Source: Opitutia bacterium
Lineage (GTDB): Bacteria; Verrucomicrobiota; Verrucomicrobiia; Opitutales; Opitutaceae
Assembly: GCA_947453695.1 (NCBI GenBank)
Contig: CANGHW010000004.1
Location: 44,290-108,289, forward strand
DNA length: 64,000 nucleotides
Direction: 5' to 3'
Part shown: positions 45,027 through 53,019 of the stretch, in pieces
Numbering within the stretch: the stretch's first letter is position 1
How the letters are laid out: each line of letters begins with the position of its first letter
The notes under the pieces: generated by a model
The model's database searches: none
What the model saw: only the letters and a program-made list of their open reading frames with translations
What the model was told of the DNA's origin: nothing
Made by a program: the position numbers and the translations under genes

Positions 45027-46607
45027 ATGTTGCCCGCCACCCGCCTCGCCCTGTTAGCCCTGGCCGCCGTGGCCGGGGGACTCCTGCCCGTCGTCGCCGC
45101 GACCGCCGATCGCCCGCCCAACATCGTGCTCATCGTGGCCGACGACCTCGGCTACGGCGATCTCGGCTGCTACGGCGCGACGCGCATCAAGACGCCCCAC
45201 ATCGACCGTCTCGCCGCGCAGGGCGTGCGCTTCACCGCGGGCTACGCGCCGTCGTCGACGTGCACGCCCACCCGTTACTCCATCCTGACCGGCGAGTATG
45301 CGTGGCGGCAGCCGCCCAAGAAGACCGGCATCCTCGACGGCGATGCGCCGCTCTGCATCGAGCCGGGCCGGCTCACCTTGCCCGCGCTGCTGCGTGCAGC
45401 CGGCTACCACACTGGAGTCGTCGGCAAATGGCACCTCGGCCTTGGTGACGGTGTCGTCCCCGTGAATTTCAACGGCGAGATCAAACCGGGCCCGCAGGAA
45501 ATCGGCTTCGACTACAGCCACATCATCCCCGCGACGGTGGACCGCGTGCCGTCTGTGTGGATCGAAAACCGCCGCGTCGTCGGTCTCGATCCCGTCGATC
45601 CGATCACCGTGAGTTACGTAGCCGACCTTAAGGCCGAGCCCACCGGAATCGACCGGCCCGATCTACTGAAGCAGGGCGCCGACAAGCAGCACTCCGGCAC
45701 GATCATCAATGGCATCAGCCGCATCGGCTACATGAAGGGTGGGAAATCCGCGCGCTTCAAAGACGAGGAACTGACCAGCACTGTCGTCCGCAAATCCGTC
45801 GCCTACCTCGAGGCGCACCGGGCCGCGCCGTTTTTCCTCTACGTCGGGCTCTTCGAGCCGCACGTGCCGCGCGTGGCCGAGCCGCCGTTTGTCCGCACGA
45901 GCGAGACCGGCGTGCGCGGCGATGTCATCCAGCAGCTCGACTGGGCCACTGGCCAAATCCTCGCCGCCCTCGAGCGGCTCGGCGTGGCCGACAATACCCT
46001 CGTGCTCCTCACCTCTGACAACGGTCCGGTTTTGTTTGATGGTTACCGCGACGGTTCGGCCGAGGATGTCCGCGATCACCGCCCGGCCGGCCTGCTGCGG
46101 GGTTGGAAATACCTCGTCTACGAGGGCGCCTGCCGCGTGCCGCTCATCGCCCGCTGGCCGGCCCGGATCAAGCCGCGTGTCAGCGACCAGATGTTCGGTC
46201 TCGTCGATCTTCACGCCACGCTCGCGCGGCTCAGTGGCGGGAAATCCTCCTCCGCGGTCGCGCCCGATAGCCTCGATCTTTCCCGCGTGCTCCTCGGCGA
46301 AACGCAGGAAAATCTCCGCGACCACACCGTGCTCCACGGTCTCTCCAACACTCTCGCGCTCCGCGCCGGCCGTTGGAAATTTATCCCCGCCAACGCGACC
46401 GCGGCCGTCTCCGGCATCGGCAGCGGCGCGAATCCCTCCGACCCGCGTTTCGCGGAAAACCGCATCACCGCGCCGTTGCTCTTCGACCTCGACGCCGATC
46501 CCGGTGAGCGCACCAACGTCCTCGCGCAACACCCGCAGATCGCTGAGCAGCTGAAGCAGAAACTTCAGGCCCTCACCGGTGCCGGACCGGCCGGAGGCAC
46601 CCGGTGA
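45027..46607 (+). CDS. S1-family sulfatase
   Basis: The 526-residue secreted enzyme has a signal peptide (LALLALAAVAGGLLPVVAA), the metal-binding start PPNIVLIVADDLGYGDLGCYG, and the formylglycine motif CTPTR in SSTCTPTRYSILTGEY. GKWHLG and SDNGPVLFDG supply further active-site residues. The Cys of CTPTR must be oxidised by a formylglycine-generating enzyme, not in the window. It should hydrolyse sulfate esters, probably on a carbohydrate. Its stop overlaps the GTG of the beta-helix gene, so both are co-translated. The exact sulfatase subfamily is not determined. Confidence 0.93.
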   Translation: MLPATRLALLALAAVAGGLLPVVAATADRPPNIVLIVADDLGYGDLGCYGATRIKTPHIDRLAAQGVRFTAGYAPSSTCTPTRYSILTGEYAWRQPPKKTGILDGDAPLCIEPGRLTLPALLRAAGYHTGVVGKWHLGLGDGVVPVNFNGEIKPGPQEIGFDYSHIIPATVDRVPSVWIENRRVVGLDPVDPITVSYVADLKAEPTGIDRPDLLKQGADKQHSGTIINGISRIGYMKGGKSARFKDEELTSTVVRKSVAYLEAHRAAPFFLYVGLFEPHVPRVAEPPFVRTSETGVRGDVIQQLDWATGQILAALERLGVADNTLVLLTSDNGPVLFDGYRDGSAEDVRDHRPAGLLRGWKYLVYEGACRVPLIARWPARIKPRVSDQMFGLVDLHATLARLSGGKSSSAVAPDSLDLSRVLLGETQENLRDHTVLHGLSNTLALRAGRWKFIPANATAAVSGIGSGANPSDPRFAENRITAPLLFDLDADPGERTNVLAQHPQIAEQLKQKLQALTGAGPAGGTR

Positions 46608-48241
46608 TACGCTGGTCCCTTTGGGTGGCGGGCTTTGCGGGCCTCGCTGCGGCCGCCTCGGCGGCCACTTTCTACGTGCATCCCGCTGCCGGTGACGATG
46701 CGCGCGCCGGCACAACGGCCGAGGCTCCCTGGAAATCGCTGGAGCGGGTCAATGCCCAGCGCCTCCAGCCCGGTGATCGCGTGCTGTTGGCCGGCGGACA
46801 ACGCTTTGCCGGCCAACTCGCCCTGACGGGTCTCGCGGGCTCCGCCGAGGCGCCGATTGTGGTCGCCAGCTATCGCCCCGCCGGAGTGACCGCTGAGGCG
46901 CGCGCGACCGTCGACGGCCGCGGCTATGTGGCGGCGGTGCACGTTACCGACAGCCGTCATCTCGAAATCGCCGATCTGATCCTCACCGCCGACGGCGGCG
47001 GGCTCCTTCCCGGGCAACCACCCAAGGCCGACCAGCGCTGCGGCGTGCTCGTCGAGGCCGCCGCTGGAGTCACCTCCGGCCAGATCGTTCTGCGCGGCCT
47101 GCTCGTCCGGGATGTTTCTTTCGAGGCACCGGGCTTCGCGCGTCCAGCTGCCGACGTCAAAACCGCCAACGGCGCCGGTCGCTACGGCTGGGGCATCCGG
47201 TTCATCGTGCACGGCGCCGGCGCCGAACTGCGCGGCCTCACGGTGACGGATTGTCAGATCGAGAATGTTGACCACACCGGCCTCAAGTTCACCGCCCCGA
47301 CCGACGGCATTCGGGACGTGCGCGTCGAACGCGTGCGCGTGTCCCACTCGGGCGGTCCGGGCGTGCAGATGTCCGGCGTGCGTGGCGGCCGCTTCAGCAC
47401 GCTCCTCGTCGATCATTCTGGCAGCACTCGCGACACCCGCAACTGGGGCCGCGGCAGCGGACTCTGGACCTGGGGCACAAGCGACGTGGTCATTGAAAAA
47501 AGCGAGTTCCGCGACGCCCACGGGCCCGGCGACTCCGCTGGGGTTCACATCGACTACAACTGCCGCAACGTCGTCGTCCAATACAACCTCAGCGCCAACA
47601 ACGCCGGCGGCTTTTGCGAGGTGCTCGGAAACAATTTCAACTGCGCCTATCGCTACAATGTCAGCATCAACGACGGCCACCGCGTGAAGGGCCGCGACGG
47701 CGCGTTTCAGGAGGGAAAAACGTTTTGGCTGAGCGGCTACGTCGGCCGTGGTCCGCGCCGCGGTCCGTTCAACACCTACTTCTATAATAACACTATCTAC
47801 GTCGATGAATCCATCGTGGCCAAGATGGCCGTCGGCCCCACCGCGGAGGGCATATTGATCGCCAACAACATTTTCTATGTCAGGGGGCGCAGCCAGATGG
47901 TGGCCGGCGATCAATTCAGTGCCGATCACGCGGCCGACGGGCCCCTCCGGCGCGTGGTGTTTGAGAACAACCTATTCCTCCGCGCCGACAACTGGCCGGC
48001 TGGCGTCGGTCTCGCAGACCGCGCACCGCTGATCGGCGACCCCGGCTTCGCGCGCCCGTCGGGCCGCATGATTGCGGACCTCATGCCGGGCGATGGCGCG
48101 CTCGTGAAGAACCGCGGTGTGCGCGTCACCAAACTTCCCGGCGACGACGTCGGACTCACCCTCGGTCTTGAGGTCACGCACGACATTCTCGGCCATCCCA
48201 TTGTCGGTCTTCCCGATCTCGGCGCCATTGAGCTGCCCTGA
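46604..48241 (+). CDS. Secreted right-handed beta-helix protein
   Basis: The 545-residue protein has a signal peptide (LWVAGFAGLAAAASAATF), then FYVHPAAGDDARAGTTAEAPWKSLERVNA, the typical opening of secreted parallel beta-helix proteins. Repeating coils follow (VRVERVRVSHSGGPGVQMSGV, VVIEKSEFRDAHGPGDSAGVHIDYNCRNVVVQYN, FNTYFYNNTIYV). Such folds include polysaccharide lyases and hydrolases, but I could not single out catalytic residues. The GTG start overlaps the sulfatase stop (GTGA). In this block it is the best candidate for the backbone-cleaving enzyme on a sulfated polymer, although a binding role is possible. Confidence 0.85.
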   Translation: MIRWSLWVAGFAGLAAAASAATFYVHPAAGDDARAGTTAEAPWKSLERVNAQRLQPGDRVLLAGGQRFAGQLALTGLAGSAEAPIVVASYRPAGVTAEARATVDGRGYVAAVHVTDSRHLEIADLILTADGGGLLPGQPPKADQRCGVLVEAAAGVTSGQIVLRGLLVRDVSFEAPGFARPAADVKTANGAGRYGWGIRFIVHGAGAELRGLTVTDCQIENVDHTGLKFTAPTDGIRDVRVERVRVSHSGGPGVQMSGVRGGRFSTLLVDHSGSTRDTRNWGRGSGLWTWGTSDVVIEKSEFRDAHGPGDSAGVHIDYNCRNVVVQYNLSANNAGGFCEVLGNNFNCAYRYNVSINDGHRVKGRDGAFQEGKTFWLSGYVGRGPRRGPFNTYFYNNTIYVDESIVAKMAVGPTAEGILIANNIFYVRGRSQMVAGDQFSADHAADGPLRRVVFENNLFLRADNWPAGVGLADRAPLIGDPGFARPSGRMIADLMPGDGALVKNRGVRVTKLPGDDVGLTLGLEVTHDILGHPIVGLPDLGAIELP

Positions 48242-48259
48242 TCTGCCACCCTCTCGCCT

Positions 48260-49732
48260 ATGTCCCGCCATCTGTTGATTAGTGCCAGTCTCCTATTCTC
48301 GATCGTCGTCCCTGCTTTCGCGGCCGCCGGAGCAGCCGAGCCGCCGCCCAATATCGTCGTGATCCTCGCCGATGACATGGGCTACGGCGATCCTCACTGC
48401 TACAACCCGGCCTCGAAAATCCCGACGCCGAATATGGACCGCCTCGCGGCCGAGGGACTGCGGTTCACCGACGCGCATACCCCTGCCGCCGTTTGCACGC
48501 CCACGCGCTACGGTCTGCTCACCGGACGCTACTCGTGGCGCACGCGTCTCAAGAACATGGTGCTCTGGACCGAGTATGAGGAGCCGTTGATCGAGCCCAC
48601 GCGCGAGACGGTCGCACGGCTGCTCCAACGCGCTGGCTATCGCACCGCGGCCGTGGGCAAGTGGCACCTCGGCCTGAATTTCGCGAAACCCGGCGGCGGC
48701 TTTGTCCGCGGCAAGACCGACCACCTCAACGGCGCCGGTGGCACGCGCGAGGTCGATTTCACGCAGCCGGTGCAGGGCGGGCCGTTGGCGCTCGGCTTCG
48801 ATTCCAGTTTCCTGCTGCCCGGCGGCATCAACCTCGAGCCACATTGCTGGCTGGCCGATGATCGCGTTGTCGGCCAGCCGACCGTTTGGCGGGCCAAGGC
48901 TGCAGCGACGCGCCCCGGCACTTCCGGTCTCGAGGTTCACGAGGGCTGGATGACCCCCGACTGGAGCGACGAAGCCGTCGGCCCGACGCTCACTGCAAAG
49001 GCCGAGGCATTTCTGGCGGCGAGCGTCGCTGCGCGGAAGCCCTTCTTCCTCTACTTCGCGTCGCAGGCGCCGCACCGGAACTGCGTGCCCGCCGATTTCG
49101 CCCGCGGCAAAAGCCAGGCCGGCGTGCGCGGTGACATGGTCTACGAGTTCGACTGGGCCGTCGGCCGCGTGCTTGCGCAACTCGACGCTCTCGGTGTTGC
49201 GCAAAACACCCTCGTGATCGTCACGAGCGACAACGGCGCCGTGCCCAAGAGCGACGAAGGCGATGACTTCGGTCACCAGTCCAACGGCGAACTCCGCGGC
49301 TCCAAAGGCGGCCTCTTCGAAGGCGGCCACCGCGTCCCGTTCCTCGTGCGCTGGCCCGGCCACGCGCCGGCCGGCCGCACCAACGCCTCGCTCGTCGTGC
49401 TCACCGACCTGCTGGCAACCTTGGCTGAACTGGCTGGGATCAAACCGCCACCCGGCGCCGGTCCCGACAGTTTCAGCGTGCTGCCCGCCCTTCGCGGTGT
49501 CGCGATGGACGCCGCCGCGCGCCCCGCTGTCGTGCTGCATGCGGGCAACGGCCTCTTTGCCGTGCGCCAGGGACCGTGGAAACTGATCTTCGACGCGAAA
49601 CGCCAACCGGCCCAGCTCTTCAACCTTGAGCAGGATCCGCGGGAGGCTACGAACCAACTCGCCGCTGAACCCGCGCTAGCCGCCCGCCTCCGGGCAGAGT
49701 TTCTCCGCATCTACGACGCTCCTTCCCCATGA
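48260..49732 (+). CDS. S1-family sulfatase (arylsulfatase-like), second copy
   Basis: The 490-residue enzyme has a signal peptide (LLISASLLFSIVVPAFAAAG), PPNIVVILADDMGYGDPHCYNP for metal binding, the formylglycine motif CTPTR in AAVCTPTRYGLLTGRYSWR, then GKWHLGLNF, QAPHRNCVP and TSDNGAVPKSDEG. It is clearly different in sequence from the sulfatase at 45 kb, so the two probably attack different sulfate positions. The stop overlaps the next start (ATGA), tying it to the esterase. Confidence 0.94.
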   Translation: MSRHLLISASLLFSIVVPAFAAAGAAEPPPNIVVILADDMGYGDPHCYNPASKIPTPNMDRLAAEGLRFTDAHTPAAVCTPTRYGLLTGRYSWRTRLKNMVLWTEYEEPLIEPTRETVARLLQRAGYRTAAVGKWHLGLNFAKPGGGFVRGKTDHLNGAGGTREVDFTQPVQGGPLALGFDSSFLLPGGINLEPHCWLADDRVVGQPTVWRAKAAATRPGTSGLEVHEGWMTPDWSDEAVGPTLTAKAEAFLAASVAARKPFFLYFASQAPHRNCVPADFARGKSQAGVRGDMVYEFDWAVGRVLAQLDALGVAQNTLVIVTSDNGAVPKSDEGDDFGHQSNGELRGSKGGLFEGGHRVPFLVRWPGHAPAGRTNASLVVLTDLLATLAELAGIKPPPGAGPDSFSVLPALRGVAMDAAARPAVVLHAGNGLFAVRQGPWKLIFDAKRQPAQLFNLEQDPREATNQLAAEPALAARLRAEFLRIYDAPSP

Positions 49733-50592
49733 TCATTCGTAAATTTCTCTTCCTCTGCACCGCCGTGTGCGCCCTCGCGGGCCGCGCCGGCGCTGCGACC
49801 GAGACACTCACTTACAAGCAGGCTGGCGACCGCGCGCTGCAGCTTTTCATTGAGAAACCCGCCGACTGGAAAGCCACCGACCGCCGTCCCGCGGTCGTGT
49901 TCTTCTTCGGCGGTGGTTGGGTCGGCGGATCGCCGACCCAGTTTGCCCCGCAGAGCGCCTACTTCGCCACCCGCGGCCTCGTCGGCGTGCGCGTCGAGTA
50001 TCGCGTGATCCCCAAGGGCAACGATGGTCCTCCGATCGTCTGCGTGCAGGACGCCAAGTCTGCGCTGCGTTACGTGCGCGCCCACGCTGCCGAACTCGGC
50101 ATCGACCCGCAGCGGATTGCCGGCGCCGGCGGTTCGGCGGGTGGGCACCTCGCCGCGTTCACCGCTCTCGTCCCCGGCCTCGACGACCCAGCCGACGACC
50201 TCAAGGTCTCGTGCCGGCCCGACGCGCTCGTGCTCTTCAATCCCGTTTTCAACAACGGCCCCGGCCAGTGGGGCCACGGCCGGGTAGGGGAGCGCTATCG
50301 GGAATTTTCCCCGGCGCATCACATCGCGAAAACTGCTCCGCCCACGACCGTGTTTCTCGGCGACGCCGACAAACTCATCCCTGTAAGCGTGCTCACTGAG
50401 TTCGCCGCCGAGATGAAGAAAGCCGGCGTGCGCTGCGAAGCCCATGTCTACCCGCAGGCCGGTCACGGTTTCTTCAACAAGGACCCATATTACACGCTCA
50501 CCCTGATCGAGGCGGACAAGTTCCTCGCGTCCCTCGGTTGGCTCACGGGTGCGCCGACGCTGACCGCTCCGGCGATGCCAGCGCCGCATTGA
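49729..50592 (+). CDS. Secreted alpha/beta hydrolase, probable esterase (HSL-like)
   Basis: The 287-residue protein has a signal peptide (FLFLCTAVCALAGRAGA), an oxyanion motif FFFGGGWVGGSP (about 58-69), the nucleophile Ser in GAGGSAGGHLAAF (about 135-147), an acid in FLGDADKLIPV, and the general base His in YPQAGHGFFNKDP. This is the arrangement of hormone-sensitive-lipase-like esterases, including acetyl- and feruloyl-type enzymes. Translation overlap with the sulfatase suggests removal of acyl groups from the same polymer. Confidence 0.88.
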   Translation: MIIRKFLFLCTAVCALAGRAGAATETLTYKQAGDRALQLFIEKPADWKATDRRPAVVFFFGGGWVGGSPTQFAPQSAYFATRGLVGVRVEYRVIPKGNDGPPIVCVQDAKSALRYVRAHAAELGIDPQRIAGAGGSAGGHLAAFTALVPGLDDPADDLKVSCRPDALVLFNPVFNNGPGQWGHGRVGERYREFSPAHHIAKTAPPTTVFLGDADKLIPVSVLTEFAAEMKKAGVRCEAHVYPQAGHGFFNKDPYYTLTLIEADKFLASLGWLTGAPTLTAPAMPAPH

Positions 50593-50625
50593 CGAACCGG
50601 CGCGCCGACGCGAACACTCAGCCCG

Positions 50626-51165
50626 ATGAACCTCAAAACCATTCTCCTGACCGGCTGCCTCGCCGGCTTCGTCTCCGCTTCCTCCGCTGCCCGCGCCGAA
50701 AAGCCACTCGCGCTCGCCAACGGCGATTTTGAACAACAGCTCACCGGCTGGACGGCCACCGGTGACAACGGCATGAGCGCCGTCGTCGCCGAAGCCGCCC
50801 ACTCAGGGAAGTTCGGCCTGCGCGTGACCGACACTAGCGACACGCTCGGCTCCAGCCTCGCCGCCGCGAAGTTTCCTGCGACCCCGGGCAAGACCTACGA
50901 AGTGCGCTTCGCATCCCGCGTCATCAAGGGCAACGCCCTCGGCGTCTACGTCCGGTTCTACAACGCAAAGGGCGAATTCCTGAATACTCCCGAGAAGAAG
51001 AACCAAAATATCTTCCGCATGGCGGCGAAGGACACCGAGTGGAAACAGAACTCTCTCAAGGGTGTCGCCCCCGAAGGCGCCGTGCACGTCGAGGTCTGGA
51101 TCCACTCGTTCACCAAAGGCCAGGTCACCGCCGACTTCGACGGTTTCACCCTCGTCGAACTCTGA
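50626..51165 (+). CDS. Secreted jelly-roll (carbohydrate-binding-module-like) protein
   Basis: The 179-residue protein has a signal peptide (TILLTGCLAGFVSASSAARA) and a single beta-sandwich domain with the CBM4/9-like start LALANGDFEQQLTGWTATGDNG. SGKFGLRVTD, TPGKTYEVRFASRV and VHVEVWIHSFTKGQVTADFDGFTLVEL follow. It probably binds carbohydrate at the cell surface or periplasm. It is 33 bases after the esterase and is closed by a terminator at 51203. No enzyme domain is attached, which is unusual for a CBM and may point to a stand-alone binding protein. Confidence 0.75.
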   Translation: MNLKTILLTGCLAGFVSASSAARAEKPLALANGDFEQQLTGWTATGDNGMSAVVAEAAHSGKFGLRVTDTSDTLGSSLAAAKFPATPGKTYEVRFASRVIKGNALGVYVRFYNAKGEFLNTPEKKNQNIFRMAAKDTEWKQNSLKGVAPEGAVHVEVWIHSFTKGQVTADFDGFTLVEL

Positions 51166-51202
51166 AGCTAAAGCCGGGCGCCGTTCGCCTGTCCTGTTTT
51201 CT

Positions 51203-51234
51203 CGCCCGCAGCCGCTCCGGCCCGCGGGCGTTTT
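51203..51234 (+). terminator. Probable rho-independent terminator of the sulfatase block
   Basis: A 7-bp stem CGCCCGC / GCGGGCG with a GC-rich 14-base loop is followed by TTTT. It lies 38 bases after the jelly-roll gene stop and just before the convergent VOC gene. Confidence 0.7.
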
Positions 51235-51243
51235 GCTGTCGGC

Positions 51244-51639
51244 CTACTTGAGCTGCAGCAGATCCCACTTGTTGCCGTAGAGATCACGAAAAACTGCGAC
51301 GGTGCCGTAGTCCTCCTCGCGCGGCGTCTCGAGAAACTCCACGCCGCGCGCGCGGAAGGCGTGATAGTCGCGGTAAAAATCGTCGGTGTTGAGAAACAGG
51401 AAAACGCGTCCGCCCGTCTGGTGACCCACGGCAGCGAGTTCCGCTTCGTTCTTCGCCTGGGCCAGCAACAGCCGGCAGCCATCAGGTCCGATACCCGGTG
51501 GCGCCACCAGCACCCAGCGCTTGCCCGGTCCGCGCGGCGAATCCTCGACCAGCCGGAAGCCGAGCGCGCCCGTGTAGTAGGCGATGGCCTCATCGTAGTT
51601 TCGGACTACCAGAGAAACGGTGGCCAGGGATTGGTGCAT
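51244..51639 (-). CDS. VOC (glyoxalase/bleomycin-resistance fold) protein
   Basis: From the ATG at 51639 the protein has 131 residues with the VOC paired beta-alpha-beta modules: MHQSLATVSLVVRNYDEAIAYYTGALGFRLVED and FLFLNTDDFYRDYHAFRARGVEFLETPREEDYGTVAVFRDLYGNKWDLLQLK. The metal ligands are presumably the first His and the terminal Glu/Asp region. The 41-residue upstream extension in the track is not credible. It is on the opposite strand to the surrounding catabolic block and is likely unrelated housekeeping or detoxification. Substrate unknown. Confidence 0.88.
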   Translation of the reverse strand: MHQSLATVSLVVRNYDEAIAYYTGALGFRLVEDSPRGPGKRWVLVAPPGIGPDGCRLLLAQAKNEAELAAVGHQTGGRVFLFLNTDDFYRDYHAFRARGVEFLETPREEDYGTVAVFRDLYGNKWDLLQLK

Positions 51640-51804
51640 GGTGGTTACGCGCCGAGCACACCCACCGGAGACATGAAGTCGAGGGGATAGCCGGCACCGT
51701 GAGACATCGCTAAATTTCCCGCAGCTTTGGGTGGACAGCGCGGCCGGTTTTCCGAATGACATCTGCAGTCTCTTTCCCCTCCACCCCGAACCGCGTTAAT
51801 CACC

Positions 51805-52875
51805 ATGTCGTTTCCCTCGCTCCGCCTTGCCTCTCTGTTCTGTGCGTTGACCGCCTGCGCCGTCGCCCATCCCGACGATAACATGCCGGTGCGCAAGGTC
51901 GCCGCGGCGCCGCTGCCCAATGCCCCGCTCGGTTCCGGCGCGTGGCGCTTTGAAGTTGAGAGCGGCTGGGCCAAGGTCCCGGCTAACACCAACCTTGGGC
52001 CCACCCACGGCGGCATCGTCGTCGACAAGGCTGGCCTCATTTACATGAGCACGGACGGCCCGCTCGGCATTTTGGTGTTTCAACCGGACGGCAAATTCCT
52101 CCGCAGCATCGCGCCCGAGTTTTCCGGCATCCACGGCCTCATGATTCGGGAAGAAGGCGGTAAGGAGTTCATCTACGCCGCGCATGTCACCGCGAGCGAA
52201 GTCGTGAAACTCGACCTCACCGGTAAAGCCGTGTGGACGATCGGCGTGCCCAAGGAGAGCGGCCTCTACGATCAGCCAGCCGACACGAAGAAGAAGCCGC
52301 AGGCCTACAAGCCCACGGCCATCACCGTCGGACCAGACAACCGCATTTACGTCGCCGACGGTTACGGCGCGAGCGTCATCCATGTTTACAGCCCCGAGCG
52401 GAAATACCTGAAGACCATCGGCACCAAGGGCGAGGGCGACGGCCAGTTCAAGACCTGCCACGGCATCGCGCTCGACACGCGCTCTGGTAAACCTCTCCTC
52501 CTCGTATGCGACCGGGAAAATAAGCGCCTTGTGCACCTCGATCTCGAGGGCAACTTCGTCCGCACCCTCGCCACCGACCTGCGCCGGCCGTGTGCCGTCT
52601 CGATCAAGGGCGACTATGCCGCCGTCGCCGAACTCCAGGGCCGCGTCGTGATCACCGACAAGGAGGGCAAGATCGTCGCCACCCTCGGCGACAACCCCGA
52701 CCAGAAGCAGTGGGCTGCCTTCAAGCTCGCGCCCGAATTCTGGCAGGACGGCATCTTCATCGCGCCGCACGGCGTGGCCTTCGACGCCTCTGGCAATATC
52801 TTCGTGCAGGATTGGAACTACATCGGCCGCCTCACGAAGCTCCGCCGCGCCCCCGGTCTCGCGTTGGCGAACTGA
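51805..52875 (+). CDS. Secreted NHL-repeat beta-propeller protein
   Basis: The 356-residue protein has a signal peptide (LRLASLFCALTACAVA) and propeller repeats: GGIVVDKAGLIYMSTDGPLGILVFQPDGKFLRSI, YKPTAITVGPDNRIYVADGYGASVIHVYSPERKYLKTIGTKGEGDGQFKTCHGIALD, and HGVAFDASGNIFVQDWNYIGRLTKL. Such six-bladed NHL propellers often accompany DUF1549 or sulfatase genes in verrucomicrobia and planctomycetes. A binding or lyase role is possible; no catalytic residues are evident. It lies between the sulfatase block and the DUF1549/DUF1501 block. Confidence 0.87.
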   Translation: MSFPSLRLASLFCALTACAVAHPDDNMPVRKVAAAPLPNAPLGSGAWRFEVESGWAKVPANTNLGPTHGGIVVDKAGLIYMSTDGPLGILVFQPDGKFLRSIAPEFSGIHGLMIREEGGKEFIYAAHVTASEVVKLDLTGKAVWTIGVPKESGLYDQPADTKKKPQAYKPTAITVGPDNRIYVADGYGASVIHVYSPERKYLKTIGTKGEGDGQFKTCHGIALDTRSGKPLLLVCDRENKRLVHLDLEGNFVRTLATDLRRPCAVSIKGDYAAVAELQGRVVITDKEGKIVATLGDNPDQKQWAAFKLAPEFWQDGIFIAPHGVAFDASGNIFVQDWNYIGRLTKLRRAPGLALAN

Positions 52876-52947
52876 GTTTTCCCGATTTCGTGTTGGGCGT
52901 GCGATCGCAGGTCGCGCGCTCAACTGCTCGCCGCGCCGCGACCAAAG

Positions 52948-52966
52948 TTTGTCGCAGTCGTGCTAG
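52948..52966 (+). promoter_or_regulatory. Motif TTTGTCGCAGTCGTGCTAG shared with the third DUF1549 gene
   Basis: This 19-base word lies about 53 bases before the first DUF1549 gene and matches 16 of 19 bases at 61762 before the third. A second GTGCTAG follows at 52983, 23 bases after the first. It is either a promoter or a regulator site. Confidence 0.5.
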
Positions 52967-53019
52967 TGTCACCGCGAAGAGCGTGCTAGCGTCTCTGCGT
53001 TCCCTGGCATTTTCCCCGC

